DNA of 41,808 nucleotides from UMGS1649 sp045651205 (GCA_045651205.1 JAZRSA010000061.1:1-41808), one strand, 5' to 3'. Positions 30,381 to 40,425 are shown, counted from the first letter of the stretch. Notes: generated by a model not told the origin, from the sequence alone. Program-made: numbers and translations.

Positions 30381-33300
30381 GATATTATTTTTATTCATAG
30401 CAATATTTTCAATATTATTCCTAGCAGGAACTAATGAAGTATTTGCATTTGCAAACCATCATATAGCATGGCGTAAAGATGTAAATGGTGATGAAAAACC
30501 AGATTTATTATTTAGAAGATATAGAACTGCTACACCAGAGGAAGTAAAAGAATATTTAAAAGAGCCTGCAACAGGATACTTATTATTAGAAGATGGTTCA
30601 GGATATTATGCATATTCATATGAATCTGTAATCTATCCTTCTAAATGGGTAGAACCAGATGCTAATGGAGTTCGTAAACCTTCAGCAAAAGAATATACAA
30701 CAATAGGTTTCTCTTTCCATAAAGCACAAGAAGGTACTTACGCACCTGTAACTGAAGGAACATCAGTAGGTTCTATGATATCTCATAAAGAAGATGGAAC
30801 AATAACTCCAATAACAAACACAGTAGCAAATTCAATATATTATTTTAATAATGTATCAAGTAAAATAGTTAAACCAAATGTATTAGCTACTGGTGAGATA
30901 ATGGAATCATTACCATCATTAATATTTGAATTATATAGCAATAAAGGAGCTATAAACAAAGTTGAATTTGGAACTAGATGGAACATTAGTACAGTTCAAC
31001 CTAAAAATAGAGTAGTATATAGATATGCAATAGTGCAAGCAGGCCGTATGGATGCAGGTACTCTAGATGAAGAATACATATACATAGAAGATTGTGTAAT
31101 GTATCATGATGATTTATTAAAATTTAGAGAAGCATTAGATGCGAGTGAATGGAATGAAGAAACTGATCCATTATTTATATCAGACATTGTAATTTCAGCA
31201 GCTCAATATGATGATGGCGGATATGAATTATCAAGAACAGCAGCAGAATTCTTTAGCCAATATAAAAAACGTGGTTATACAAGAGAGTTCTGGCCACTAG
31301 ATGTTTTAGGAACAGCAGAAGATTCAACAAGAGCAGTATTAAACTCTTTTGATAATGTAATGTCAATACCTAAAAAATCTAAGAGAAATGTTTATATTAG
31401 ACACGTTGGTATCGGTGAACATACATCATTAACAAGTGAAGCATTAAGAAGTGCAGAATTGTTAGAAGCTAATAATCCAAAATTAGAAATAAGAGACGAC
31501 TTTAATTCGGATTATGAAACTATATATCCTACAGAAATATGGGATGATCATATAGAAGTATATGAAGGCGAAATTGAAATATATCAATATATAAGAAAAG
31601 CTGCTAATGAGTATACAGGAGAAAACAACTATGTAGCTATTGGATACAATATAGCAGGTGGATATTCATTTGATGAAGCATATGCAATGTTACAACTTGA
31701 AGAATATCTAGGAGTAATGTCTTCAGAAGCAAGTAATGTAATTGAGTTAGATGGATTAATTCCTGAAAATGAATCTGAATGTATAATAATAGAATTCTAT
31801 TATACAAAGAAACCTGAAATTGTATATGTAAACCATTTATATGTAGATGTAAACAATAAAGTATTACCAGCAGTAAAACAACAAATAAGAGGAAATGATA
31901 CAGCCTTTACAGGAACATTATTTACAGTTCCATTACCATCAGCTAAACAACCTTATTATTCATTAGATGATGATGAGACTACAATAAATCGTATACAAGA
32001 AAGATATTATAGACAAGCAGGTCAATCAATACTAGTAAGAACAGCAGTAAGCTTATTAGATGAAAGATTTAGTATATTACATCTATTAGATGGTGTAAGA
32101 TATGTTGGATATCAAAAATACAGTTCATATAGAACATTAGAATCATTATATGGAACTAAAGTTGATCCAAGTAAAGATTGGTATAAACCATTTGATACAA
32201 TACTAGGTGTTATAGTAGAACCTGGAACAAAACAAGTAAACTTCTATTATTACAACCAAGATAAGACAGAAGCAACAATTCCAGATAAATTTATATCGAT
32301 GAATTATTACTTTAAATCTACTCAAGATAATGAAGGAGATTGTTTAAAAGAATCTAATGACGATAATATAAATGATGGAAATGATGCAAATGATGAAAAA
32401 ATATTATCAATACCATCAGGTGTAAATGTTAAAACAGGATTAACAGAGTTATCTAAAGTTATGGTATCAGCTGTTAACCTAGAATATATCGATGCTAAAA
32501 ACAATAAGCATGATGTAGATATCAAATTACAATATAATGTTGGTAAAGATAAAACAACAATAAATATAGATAATGTTGAGTATTCATTCAGTTACTTTAG
32601 AGTAGATGAATTAATAGTAGATACATTACAAAAAGTAACAATGTTTGATGCTAGTGAAAAATGGGCAACAACAAATGGCTCACCATTATTTAAATGGACA
32701 AACGATAAAAAAGAATTTTCATTTGGAACAGAAACACCTACACTTGAAGTCAATGGTGTAAAACCGATAGATACATCAGATTATAAAAACACAAAGGATT
32801 GGACAAATTACTTTGGTGCACAAATAACAGACAACAAAGGTAATAAAAGTGAAGAAGATGCAGAAAAATTATCAATTTCTCATCAATTCTTAAGTCAATC
32901 GCAAATGGATGAAGTAGATGCAAATGGTGATGGAAAAATAAATGCTAAGGATAAGACTGAAGCAGAAAAGAAAGAAAATAAACTTGCAAATACAGTAGAA
33001 AACATAGAAGAAATAAATGAATATACTTTAAGAAAGTATGAAGAAAAGAAAGCTCAATACGAAGAGGCATACGATAAATATATAGAAGCTAAGAATAGTA
33101 GTGAAATAATGGCTGCTGCAATAGCCTTAGTACAAGGAGAAAAAGATAAAGCAACAACAGCATTAAATAGTGCGCGTGCAGAGGCAAATAATCAAGAAGC
33201 TGAAAGAATAAAACAAAATAATAATATAGCTACATATGAGCAAGATATAGTAAATCGTAAAGCTTGGATAAGCAACGCACAAACAGTAACTATACCAAAT

Positions 33301-36300
33301 CTTAAAAGTCAACTATCAACACAAGAGAGTGAATTAGAAGGCTTAAAAGAAGATAAAGCATATTATGAAGAAATGGCGGATTATTATGCTGGTGTAGCAA
33401 GTGGACATTATTCTACATATCTATCTAATCAATCAGCACAAGAACCATACCTAGATAAAAGAGCTGATTTAGATACGCAAGTAAAAGCGGCTGAAAATGC
33501 ACTTAAAAAAGCAAAAGAAGATAAATTGGAAGCATGTAGAGATGATAAAAATTCAACATTGTGTTCTGGCGCAGATTCTGCGATATCAGCAGCAGAAGCG
33601 GCATTAACTGCAGCAAACGATAGATATTCAGATAACGAGTCTATAATATCTAGTTATCAAACAGCTATAAATGATGCATATACAAAATATAGTAATGCTA
33701 ATTCAACAGCATCATCTTATACTAATTCTGCAAATACTGCTTCATCAAATATAACTAAAAAGGACAATCAAATAAAAGCAACAAAGGCTTCAATAAAGTC
33801 AGCTGAAGACGATATTGTAGAATGGCAAGGAGATATAACATATCGTGAAAATACTCTTATACCAAACGCAAAAACAGCAAGAAATACTGCTATAACAAAA
33901 AGAGATCAAGCAAACGCATCAATTCCTGCATTAACTCGTGCAGAAAGCCAAGCACAATCAAATTTAGATATAGAACTTAAGAATATAAATGTATTTAAAG
34001 AACTAGATGTAGCAGGAAGATGGTTAATATTAGAAGCTTGTGAATTAGAATATAATCATCGTAAAAAATCAGCAGAAAAAGCTTTAGCGGCATTAGAGAA
34101 AGCAGAACGCGAATTATTAGCACAACAAAGATATAGAACAAATCTGCTTAACAAATATGATAAATATAAAGCACAATATGATATTTACGCTGAAATAAAA
34201 TCTAAAACAGAAATCTTATCAGATGCAAGTTTCTTCGTATCTAAAAAAGAGAAAAAAGAAATTGCAGACTTGATGGGAATAAATATTACATATAGAGCTC
34301 GTAACGCTCATATAAAAATCAATGGAGAATCATTAAACAACGGTTCTAACGCATACATTGAAAACAAGAAAGTGTTAAAGTTATCTGAAGCACTTGATCA
34401 AAGAACAGAGTTAAAAACTCCAAACCCACAATTCTATAAAACAGCATATAATGGCGTGGGAGAAAAGGTAACAGAAGAATATTATGAAAAGCTTGCAGCA
34501 TCAAGTATAAATAAAAATGTTCCAAATGGAATAAGAACTATAGCTGCAGAAGCTAAATATAAAACTGAGATATTAATAGCTAAGAAGGAAGGGTTAGGCC
34601 CTATTACATTATATAAAACTGCAATAAATACAGTAGAAGATGATGTATACTATTCTAATTATTTAACTCCACGTCAAGAATTAACTAATGGCACATTTAA
34701 ATTAGATTATGATGGATTAATAACTAAGACATCAAGAAAAGTTAATATATATACACCAATAGCAGCATCGGCAACATTAACATCAAATGCATATTCATTA
34801 GTAGATCAATCAGACATAACAGATAGTTCGGTGCAAGTAATACAATTAGGAGTACCATTTGCAGTTAAATTTGGTAATACTGCTAAAGAGGAGATAAAAC
34901 CTTACTCTGGATTAAAAGATACTAAAAAATATGCAGCTGGATATTATATTAAATTTGACTTTGATGTATGCAATGTTGTTGTAGGATATTATAATACAAG
35001 TTCATCAACAACGCTTACAAAACAAGGATGGGCAAACTCATCAGGTACAGTTGTAAATAATACAAGAACAATTAGAAATGAAGTAATTAAAGCCGGAACT
35101 TGGATAGGACCAATAACTAGTGCAACTGGAAGTAAGATAACAGCAATTAATGCACAAGTTTACTCAGATGTTACAGACGATACAATAAATGCAGCAGAGG
35201 AAACTCGTTCTTACACAGTAAGAGCATATGCATACAATGCGCCAAATCTAGTAGATATATATGGCAACTCGTTGGCATTATATTATGGAGATAAATATGA
35301 TTTATTAATAGACATGTTACAATATCGTAGTGTAGTAAAACCTACTGTAAAAAATATTTGTACAGACAAGAAGACAACAAACGCAGCAACAGATGTACCA
35401 AGTTACTTTGCAGATGCTACATATGAATTAGTTGTTCTAAATAAATTATATGACTTTAGAATAACAGACGTTAAAGATGTTGCATGGAAATCGGTATTTA
35501 GAAAAAATACAAATGCTTCAGTAAATGAGCATACAGGAAATCTATATTATTCTGGTATAAGAAAATGGATTTATTCAAATATTGATCTAACAAAGACACA
35601 ACCAAGAACAACTGCAGAAATAGGTAAAGATCCAGTTAGAACATTACCTATAGGTCCATACAAACATACAGATAAGGATTATGTAAAAGCTCCAAAACTA
35701 GGTTATACATTCAGCTTTGATATGAAAGTAACAGGAGCATTCTATGATAAAGAAGGAAAACCATTAACAAATAAATATGTAGATATCGGAACAAGATTCT
35801 ATTATGTATCTAAAGATGGTAAGACATTCTTAGAAGAAGGTAGAAACGGTATATACTTATTCTATAAGAACGCTTCAGGCAAATATGTAAAACTAGAAGA
35901 TGGTGCGACTGGTGGATATGAATTAAAATTCACACCAAACGATGCATATAGATATATGACAGATAAAGAAAAAATATCATTATCTAAAGATGTTGTTAAA
36001 TTAGGAAACTTAAGAAAATTAAGATTAACTCACGAAATGGCAACAGTATATCAAACATATGACACAGTAAATACAGCTAATAATGGAACAATAATAACAT
36101 ACTATGGTGAATACAAACTTCCAAACTCTACAATTGCAGTAGCAGTTGATGCAAATGGAAAATATGATATAAACAAACCATTACAAGATGGTTACATAGG
36201 AGTTATATTCGACATAACAGCAAAAGCTGGAACATATGGTGCGGATCCAGAAGGTAAAAATGCTAAAAACATTACTTTATCATACGGTGCAGCAACAAAA

Positions 36301-36555
36301 ACTTATGCAGAAATAAATAACAACCGTAAAGAAGCAGATTTATTAAAAACAATAGATACAGCTAATACATCTCAATGGGATTATGAAGGATATCTAGGAT
36401 TTAAGAATTTCGGTTACCAAGCAAACTTTACAGCGGCACAATCAATTCGTTTAGAAAAAGGTCAATGGGCAATAAATAATACATTATACAAGAAGATTAA
36501 AGGAACTGTAATGCTATACGATCTTGATGACAGAGCTGCTACAGACTATGAATAA
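30364..36555 (+). CDS. 2,063-residue secreted surface protein with a long coiled coil
   Basis: A signal peptide (residues 1-28, ending EVFA) is followed by a first beta-rich part (about 29-850). An EF-hand/dockerin-like calcium loop, DANGDGKINAKD, lies at about 852-864; a related loop, DVNGDEKPDL, lies near 39. A coiled coil rich in Ala, Glu, Lys and Gln covers about 865-1,280, and a second beta-rich part covers about 1,290-2,063. I do not recognise a named family. There is no LPxTG, no C-terminal helix and no clear wall-binding domain, so anchoring may depend on other operon products. The start is ATG 30364 with GGAGGG inside the previous gene. It is the last gene of the operon and the largest in the window. 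A filament cap, adhesin or scaffold are possible roles. Confidence 0.7.
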   Translation: MKRTSKILFLFIAIFSILFLAGTNEVFAFANHHIAWRKDVNGDEKPDLLFRRYRTATPEEVKEYLKEPATGYLLLEDGSGYYAYSYESVIYPSKWVEPDANGVRKPSAKEYTTIGFSFHKAQEGTYAPVTEGTSVGSMISHKEDGTITPITNTVANSIYYFNNVSSKIVKPNVLATGEIMESLPSLIFELYSNKGAINKVEFGTRWNISTVQPKNRVVYRYAIVQAGRMDAGTLDEEYIYIEDCVMYHDDLLKFREALDASEWNEETDPLFISDIVISAAQYDDGGYELSRTAAEFFSQYKKRGYTREFWPLDVLGTAEDSTRAVLNSFDNVMSIPKKSKRNVYIRHVGIGEHTSLTSEALRSAELLEANNPKLEIRDDFNSDYETIYPTEIWDDHIEVYEGEIEIYQYIRKAANEYTGENNYVAIGYNIAGGYSFDEAYAMLQLEEYLGVMSSEASNVIELDGLIPENESECIIIEFYYTKKPEIVYVNHLYVDVNNKVLPAVKQQIRGNDTAFTGTLFTVPLPSAKQPYYSLDDDETTINRIQERYYRQAGQSILVRTAVSLLDERFSILHLLDGVRYVGYQKYSSYRTLESLYGTKVDPSKDWYKPFDTILGVIVEPGTKQVNFYYYNQDKTEATIPDKFISMNYYFKSTQDNEGDCLKESNDDNINDGNDANDEKILSIPSGVNVKTGLTELSKVMVSAVNLEYIDAKNNKHDVDIKLQYNVGKDKTTINIDNVEYSFSYFRVDELIVDTLQKVTMFDASEKWATTNGSPLFKWTNDKKEFSFGTETPTLEVNGVKPIDTSDYKNTKDWTNYFGAQITDNKGNKSEEDAEKLSISHQFLSQSQMDEVDANGDGKINAKDKTEAEKKENKLANTVENIEEINEYTLRKYEEKKAQYEEAYDKYIEAKNSSEIMAAAIALVQGEKDKATTALNSARAEANNQEAERIKQNNNIATYEQDIVNRKAWISNAQTVTIPNLKSQLSTQESELEGLKEDKAYYEEMADYYAGVASGHYSTYLSNQSAQEPYLDKRADLDTQVKAAENALKKAKEDKLEACRDDKNSTLCSGADSAISAAEAALTAANDRYSDNESIISSYQTAINDAYTKYSNANSTASSYTNSANTASSNITKKDNQIKATKASIKSAEDDIVEWQGDITYRENTLIPNAKTARNTAITKRDQANASIPALTRAESQAQSNLDIELKNINVFKELDVAGRWLILEACELEYNHRKKSAEKALAALEKAERELLAQQRYRTNLLNKYDKYKAQYDIYAEIKSKTEILSDASFFVSKKEKKEIADLMGINITYRARNAHIKINGESLNNGSNAYIENKKVLKLSEALDQRTELKTPNPQFYKTAYNGVGEKVTEEYYEKLAASSINKNVPNGIRTIAAEAKYKTEILIAKKEGLGPITLYKTAINTVEDDVYYSNYLTPRQELTNGTFKLDYDGLITKTSRKVNIYTPIAASATLTSNAYSLVDQSDITDSSVQVIQLGVPFAVKFGNTAKEEIKPYSGLKDTKKYAAGYYIKFDFDVCNVVVGYYNTSSSTTLTKQGWANSSGTVVNNTRTIRNEVIKAGTWIGPITSATGSKITAINAQVYSDVTDDTINAAEETRSYTVRAYAYNAPNLVDIYGNSLALYYGDKYDLLIDMLQYRSVVKPTVKNICTDKKTTNAATDVPSYFADATYELVVLNKLYDFRITDVKDVAWKSVFRKNTNASVNEHTGNLYYSGIRKWIYSNIDLTKTQPRTTAEIGKDPVRTLPIGPYKHTDKDYVKAPKLGYTFSFDMKVTGAFYDKEGKPLTNKYVDIGTRFYYVSKDGKTFLEEGRNGIYLFYKNASGKYVKLEDGATGGYELKFTPNDAYRYMTDKEKISLSKDVVKLGNLRKLRLTHEMATVYQTYDTVNTANNGTIITYYGEYKLPNSTIAVAVDANGKYDINKPLQDGYIGVIFDITAKAGTYGADPEGKNAKNITLSYGAATKTYAEINNNRKEADLLKTIDTANTSQWDYEGYLGFKNFGYQANFTAAQSIRLEKGQWAINNTLYKKIKGTVMLYDLDDRAATDYE

Positions 36556-36572
36556 TAGAATGTAACTAAAAC

Positions 36573-36605
36573 AAAAAACTCTCAAGAAAAACTTGAGAGT
36601 TTTTT
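36573..36605 (+). terminator. Intrinsic terminator of the Tad-like operon
   Basis: A 14-bp stem, AAAAAACTCTCAAG (36573-36586) with CTTGAGAGTTTTTT (36592-36605), has a 5-base loop. Confidence 0.92.
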
Positions 36606-36657
36606 CTATGTATAATTGAAGAAATATGTAAGATTATGTCGAAAAATATAACCTTAA

Positions 36658-36686
36658 TTGACAATAGATAACATTAAATATATAAT
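36658..36686 (+). promoter_or_regulatory. Consensus sigma-A promoter of the AI-2E/YtvI-type gene
   Basis: TTGACA (36658-36663), 17 bases and TATAAT (36681-36686) both match the consensus exactly. Confidence 0.88.
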
Positions 36687-36704
36687 TTTAAAAGAGGTGA
36701 AGAC

Positions 36705-37793
36705 ATGTTAGATTATAAGAAGACGGGAATAAAATTATTATCACTATTTGCTGTGTTTATAACGGTATTTGGAGTAATATATATAGGAGCATATTTTTGG
36801 CCATTTGTTATAGGAATTATAATTGCAGCAATTTTAGAAAGACCGGTAGAAGCTATAGTTAAAAAAAGTAAAATATCCAGAAAAATAGTAGGAACAGTAG
36901 CAGTGTTTTTAACCTACATAATATTAGGTGCAATAATTGCTTTTATTATTACATCACTTGTAAATGAAGCAATAGCTTTAAGTGGTAAAATACCAAATAT
37001 ATATGAAAATTTAAAGATAGAATATAAAACGGTATTTACATCTATAACGGAATTATTAGATAGAACACCAACCGCTATTTCTGAATCGATATATAATATA
37101 GGACTAAATGTATTATCTAAATTAGCAGAATTAACAACTAAACTTGCAAACGCAATAGTAAACTTTATAATGTTTGTACCAAACATATTAATATATATAG
37201 TTGTAACGTTATTAGCAACACTATTCCTAGTAACAGACAGAAGAACAATAACGAAGTTTATGACAGATGCACTTCCAAACAGTTGGGTTAAGAAATTAAC
37301 AGATGTTATTGCAAAATGTTTTGAATCATTAGGTGGATATTTAAAAGCATTAATTACATTAATAACATTAACATTTGTAGAACTTTTAATTGCGTTTATG
37401 TTTCTAGGTGTTGAATATCCATTATTAATAGCTATAATAGGTGCAATAATAGATGCATTGCCAATATTAGGAATAAGTGCATTGCTTCTTCCTTGGGCAA
37501 TATATTCAGCAATAACAGGAGAACTTGGATTTGGTATAGCATTAGTTGTATTATACTTAATGATGACAATAATAAGACAACTAATAGAACCTAAAATAGT
37601 AAGTAACAATATTGGAACTCATCCTTTCATTACATTATTATGCATGTATCTAGGATTTAAAGTATTAGGATTAGCAGGCTTACTTATAGGGCCAATACTT
37701 ATGATAGTATTTAAAAATGTTTTCCAAACAATGTTTAAGACAGGATATTTCAAGAAGATAATTATTTTAAAGAAAGATAAGAAAACAGAATAG
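36705..37793 (+). CDS. AI-2E family transporter (PerM/YtvI-like membrane protein)
   Basis: The 362-residue protein has about eight hydrophobic segments. Family features are the N-terminal helical pair around PFVIGIIIAAILERPVE and the long amphipathic stretch between helices 3 and 4. The C-terminal block ALPILGISALLLPWAIYSAI, then IEPKIVSNNIGTHPFITLL and LAGLLIGPI, is also typical. Members include AI-2 exporter TqsA, Na+/H+ antiporters and the sporulation protein YtvI; the C-terminal block is closest in my memory to YtvI. Substrate is not decidable. GAGGTGA precedes the ATG; it is a single-gene unit with its own promoter and terminator. Confidence 0.85.
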   Translation: MLDYKKTGIKLLSLFAVFITVFGVIYIGAYFWPFVIGIIIAAILERPVEAIVKKSKISRKIVGTVAVFLTYIILGAIIAFIITSLVNEAIALSGKIPNIYENLKIEYKTVFTSITELLDRTPTAISESIYNIGLNVLSKLAELTTKLANAIVNFIMFVPNILIYIVVTLLATLFLVTDRRTITKFMTDALPNSWVKKLTDVIAKCFESLGGYLKALITLITLTFVELLIAFMFLGVEYPLLIAIIGAIIDALPILGISALLLPWAIYSAITGELGFGIALVVLYLMMTIIRQLIEPKIVSNNIGTHPFITLLCMYLGFKVLGLAGLLIGPILMIVFKNVFQTMFKTGYFKKIIILKKDKKTE

Positions 37794-37816
37794 TGTTTTG
37801 GAATAAAACAAACAAT

Positions 37817-37848
37817 AAAAAGGGGTAGTAATAGACTATCTCTTTTTT
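37817..37848 (+). terminator. Intrinsic terminator of the AI-2E-type gene
   Basis: AAAAAGGGGTAGT (37817-37829) pairs with ACTATCTCTTTTT (37835-37847), using two G-T wobbles, and ends in a T-run. Confidence 0.8.
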
Positions 37849-37879
37849 GTATATTTTAATAAAGTTATGAATAAAACAT

Positions 37880-37908
37880 TTGACAAATTATATAATATAC
37901 TATATAAT
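37880..37908 (+). promoter_or_regulatory. Consensus sigma-A promoter of the acyl-CoA synthetase gene
   Basis: TTGACA (37880-37885) and TATAAT (37903-37908) are 17 bases apart, with a leader of about 80 bases. Confidence 0.85.
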
Positions 37909-37996
37909 TAGTACCAGGTAACAAAAAAGAAAATTGACACGAATATAACTAATATAAAACTAATAGATTATGTATATAATTTGAAGGGAGAATAAT

Positions 37997-39736
37997 ATGT
38001 TAGAAGGTATATTAAATACAAAAGTAAAATATAAAGGATATAAGTTAATAAGAGATGGATTTTTAGATACTACATCTAGACTTCCAGAAAAAGCAGGGTT
38101 CTTAGAAAAAAGACCTGGAATGGATAAGTTTAAAGAAATAACTTACAAACAATTTAGAGATGATGTTGCAAGCGTAGGTGCTGCACTAATTGAAGAATTA
38201 AATCTTAAAGGAGAAAGAATAGCTGTAATTGGTGAAAACAGTTATGAATGGACAGCATCATATTATTCTGTAGTTTGTGGTGCAGGTGTAGTTGTACCAT
38301 TAGATAAAGAGCTTCCAGCAGAAGAGGTGTTAAACTTACTTAACCGTTCTCATGCTAAAGCAATATTCTATTCACCAAGAAAGAAAGATATAATTGACGC
38401 TATCCGTGATAGAGCAACAAATATAGAAGCATTCATTCAATTATATGAAAATGAAAACACTATAGAAAACAAAACAGAAAAAGATTATACATTTGAAGAA
38501 TTAGCTAAAGTTGGTTATAAATATAAAGAGGAAGTTTTATTTAATGAGCCAATTAATGAAGATGAATTTAGAATATTATTATTTACATCTGGTACAACAG
38601 CTCAATCTAAAGGTGTAATGCTATCTAACAAAAATATTATGGCTAATATGGAAGCAGCTCTTGAAGCGGTTACATTATATGAAGAAGATAGATTTTTCTC
38701 AGTATTACCTTTACACCATACATATGAAGCATCTATTGGTATGATAATACCAATTTCAGGTGGACTTTCTATAGGTTATGCAGGTGGACTTAAGAGCATA
38801 GCAACAGATATTAAAGAATTACAACCAACAGTTATGCTAGTTGTTCCAGCTTTAATAGAAAGCTTAATAAAGAAGGTAAATAAAAACATAGATAAACAAG
38901 GTAAAACTAAAGTTGTAGATGTTATGTCTGATGTAACAAATGCATTTGGTAAACCAGGTAGATCATTAAAGAAAATAGTATTTAAAGATATATTAGCAGC
39001 TTTAGGCGGAAAGATTAGAATAATAGTTTCTGCCGCAGCTCCAATCGATCCACTTGTAGGTAAGAGAATAGAAGACTTTGGTATAAGCTTCTTACAAGGA
39101 TATGGACTAACAGAAACAGCACCTCTTGCAACAATAGTTCCAGAGGATAAGAGAAATCCAGCATCAGTTGGTAGAGCTGGTTCTTGCTCAAAAATTAAAA
39201 TAGATAATCCTAATGAAGAAGGAATAGGAGAAGTATTAATTAAAGGTTCTAACTTAATGCTTGGATATTATGAAGATGAAGAAGAAACTAAGAAATCTAT
39301 TGTTAAAGGATGGTTCCATTCTGGAGATTTAGGTTACTTAGATAAAGATGGTTTCTTATTCTTAACAGGAAGATGCAAAAACTTAATAATAACAGGTAAT
39401 GGAAAGAATGTATATCCAGAAGAAATTGAAACATTAGTAAACCAAATATCTTACGTAAATGAGTCAATGATATATGCTAAACAAGATCCTAGAGATGAAA
39501 AAGAATTAATAATTGCAGTTAAAGTAACTCTAGATACAGCATTCTTAGATGAAAAATTTGGTAAGAACAAATATCCATCAGATGAAGAAATGCATAAGTT
39601 AATTTGGGAAGAAATTAAAGAAGTAAATAAAAAGCTTCCAAGCTATAAATGGATAAAAGAATTAGAAGTTAAAAAAGAAGACTTCGTAAAAACAACTACA
39701 ATGAAAATTAAAAGACATGAAGAATTAAAAAAATAA
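37997..39736 (+). CDS. AMP-forming acyl-CoA synthetase (long-chain fatty acid-CoA ligase type)
   Basis: The 579-residue enzyme belongs to the adenylate-forming (ANL) superfamily: acid plus ATP gives acyl-AMP, then acyl-CoA. The P-loop is LLFTSGTTAQSKGVMLSNKN (about 193-212), the A5 motif is LQGYGLTETAPL, the A7 motif is GWFHSGDLGYLDKDGFLFLTGR, and the A8/A10 region is NLIITGNGKNVYPEEIE with a late KTTTMKIKR (catalytic Lys). The VLPLHHTYE block is typical of long-chain fatty acyl ligases (FadD/FAA1-like). Acyl-ACP ligase activity cannot be excluded. AAGGGAG precedes the ATG. It has its own promoter and terminator. Confidence 0.9.
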   Translation: MLEGILNTKVKYKGYKLIRDGFLDTTSRLPEKAGFLEKRPGMDKFKEITYKQFRDDVASVGAALIEELNLKGERIAVIGENSYEWTASYYSVVCGAGVVVPLDKELPAEEVLNLLNRSHAKAIFYSPRKKDIIDAIRDRATNIEAFIQLYENENTIENKTEKDYTFEELAKVGYKYKEEVLFNEPINEDEFRILLFTSGTTAQSKGVMLSNKNIMANMEAALEAVTLYEEDRFFSVLPLHHTYEASIGMIIPISGGLSIGYAGGLKSIATDIKELQPTVMLVVPALIESLIKKVNKNIDKQGKTKVVDVMSDVTNAFGKPGRSLKKIVFKDILAALGGKIRIIVSAAAPIDPLVGKRIEDFGISFLQGYGLTETAPLATIVPEDKRNPASVGRAGSCSKIKIDNPNEEGIGEVLIKGSNLMLGYYEDEEETKKSIVKGWFHSGDLGYLDKDGFLFLTGRCKNLIITGNGKNVYPEEIETLVNQISYVNESMIYAKQDPRDEKELIIAVKVTLDTAFLDEKFGKNKYPSDEEMHKLIWEEIKEVNKKLPSYKWIKELEVKKEDFVKTTTMKIKRHEELKK

Positions 39737-39750
39737 TGTTTAATAAGAGC

Positions 39751-39776
39751 AAAAAGACGTCATATGACGTCTTTTT
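39751..39776. terminator. Bidirectional terminator (perfect palindrome)
   Basis: AAAAAGACGTCA (39751-39762) is inverted as TGACGTCTTTTT (39765-39776). It serves the ligase gene on the plus strand and the coat-protein pair on the minus strand. Confidence 0.88.
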
Positions 39777-39815
39777 ATCTTTTTTAGTAAAGTTAGTCGG
39801 GTAAAATAAAAATGG

Positions 39816-40064
39816 TTAATTTCCGCTTACAGCGCTTTTAACAGCGTCTATATCTGCCATACCTGCAGGTGCAGCTGGTACATAGTAACCATTATCTCTT
39901 GCATAGACATATAGTTGCCATTGTAAATCTTCTAATTCATTTCTATATGAAACTAGAGTGTCTCTGTAATTTTTATTATTAGATTGTTGTATGCTATAGT
40001 TTATCATATTAATAATAGTATTAGTTGTAGATAAGCTATCTGCTATTGCTATTTTTTCATTCAT
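39816..40064 (-). CDS. CotF-like spore coat protein
   Basis: The 82-residue protein forms two helices rich in Asn, Gln and Tyr. It ends QWQLYVYARDNGYYVPAAPAG, the pattern of the spore coat protein F family (helix, then GWYxPxxA). A longer frame begins at 40097, but AAAGGAGA sits inside it, so the ATG at 40064 is the start. The upstream 60-residue gene is 19 bases away in the same direction. A sporulation-specific promoter was not clearly seen. Confidence 0.7.
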   Translation of the reverse strand: MNEKIAIADSLSTTNTIINMINYSIQQSNNKNYRDTLVSYRNELEDLQWQLYVYARDNGYYVPAAPAGMADIDAVKSAVSGN

Positions 40065-40083
40065 AATAAAATCTCCTTTCAAA

Positions 40084-40266
40084 TTAAAGTTTTGCAATTA
40101 AGTCTTGTTTAAGACTTGTGCAAGTAGTACAAAGTTTAGATAAAATATTTGTACCATTTTCATCGTTTACAAGAGTTTTGTAATACTCAATTTTAGTGCA
40201 AAAACCAGTGGCTGCACCACATATGTGTCTTGTATCTTGAAGTTCGATTTGATTTAATGTATTCAT
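40084..40266 (-). CDS. 60-residue Cys-rich partner of the CotF-like protein
   Basis: The helical protein reads QIELQDTRHICGAATGFCTK, then IEYYKTLVND and LCTTCTSLKQDLIAKL. Small proteins with an E.QNLRH..T..K..YA start and a late helix sit next to CotF-like genes in spore-formers and are probably coat-associated. This one differs in having four cysteines (16, 23, 46 and 49), the last two as CTTC. AGTAGGAAA is the ribosome binding site. It is the first gene of a two-gene unit with the CotF-like protein. Metal or disulphide bonding is a guess. Confidence 0.6.
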   Translation of the reverse strand: MNTLNQIELQDTRHICGAATGFCTKIEYYKTLVNDENGTNILSKLCTTCTSLKQDLIAKL

Positions 40267-40399
40267 ATATTTTCCTACTTAATAAATACAAAAATATTAT
40301 GTGTAAATAATTAAAATATATGTAGTAAAATTTTAACAAAATAAAAACTGAAATAGAAGAATAAAAACAATAATAACGAAAAAAGATAATAAATATAGT

Positions 40400-40425
40400 A
40401 TCATACAAATAGTAATTTGTATGAT
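40400..40425. repeat. 11-bp inverted repeat between divergent genes
   Basis: ATCATACAAAT (40400-40410) and ATTTGTATGAT (40415-40425) form a perfect dyad with a 4-base loop and no T-run. It lies between the coat genes (minus) and the ABC transporter (plus), where an operator would sit. The rest of the 250-base gap is A/T-rich with nothing else evident except the direct repeats at 40454. Confidence 0.45.

Noticed and set aside
30364..36555. Sortase-anchored adhesin
   Set aside because: No LPxTG-like motif, hydrophobic C-terminal helix or basic tail is present.
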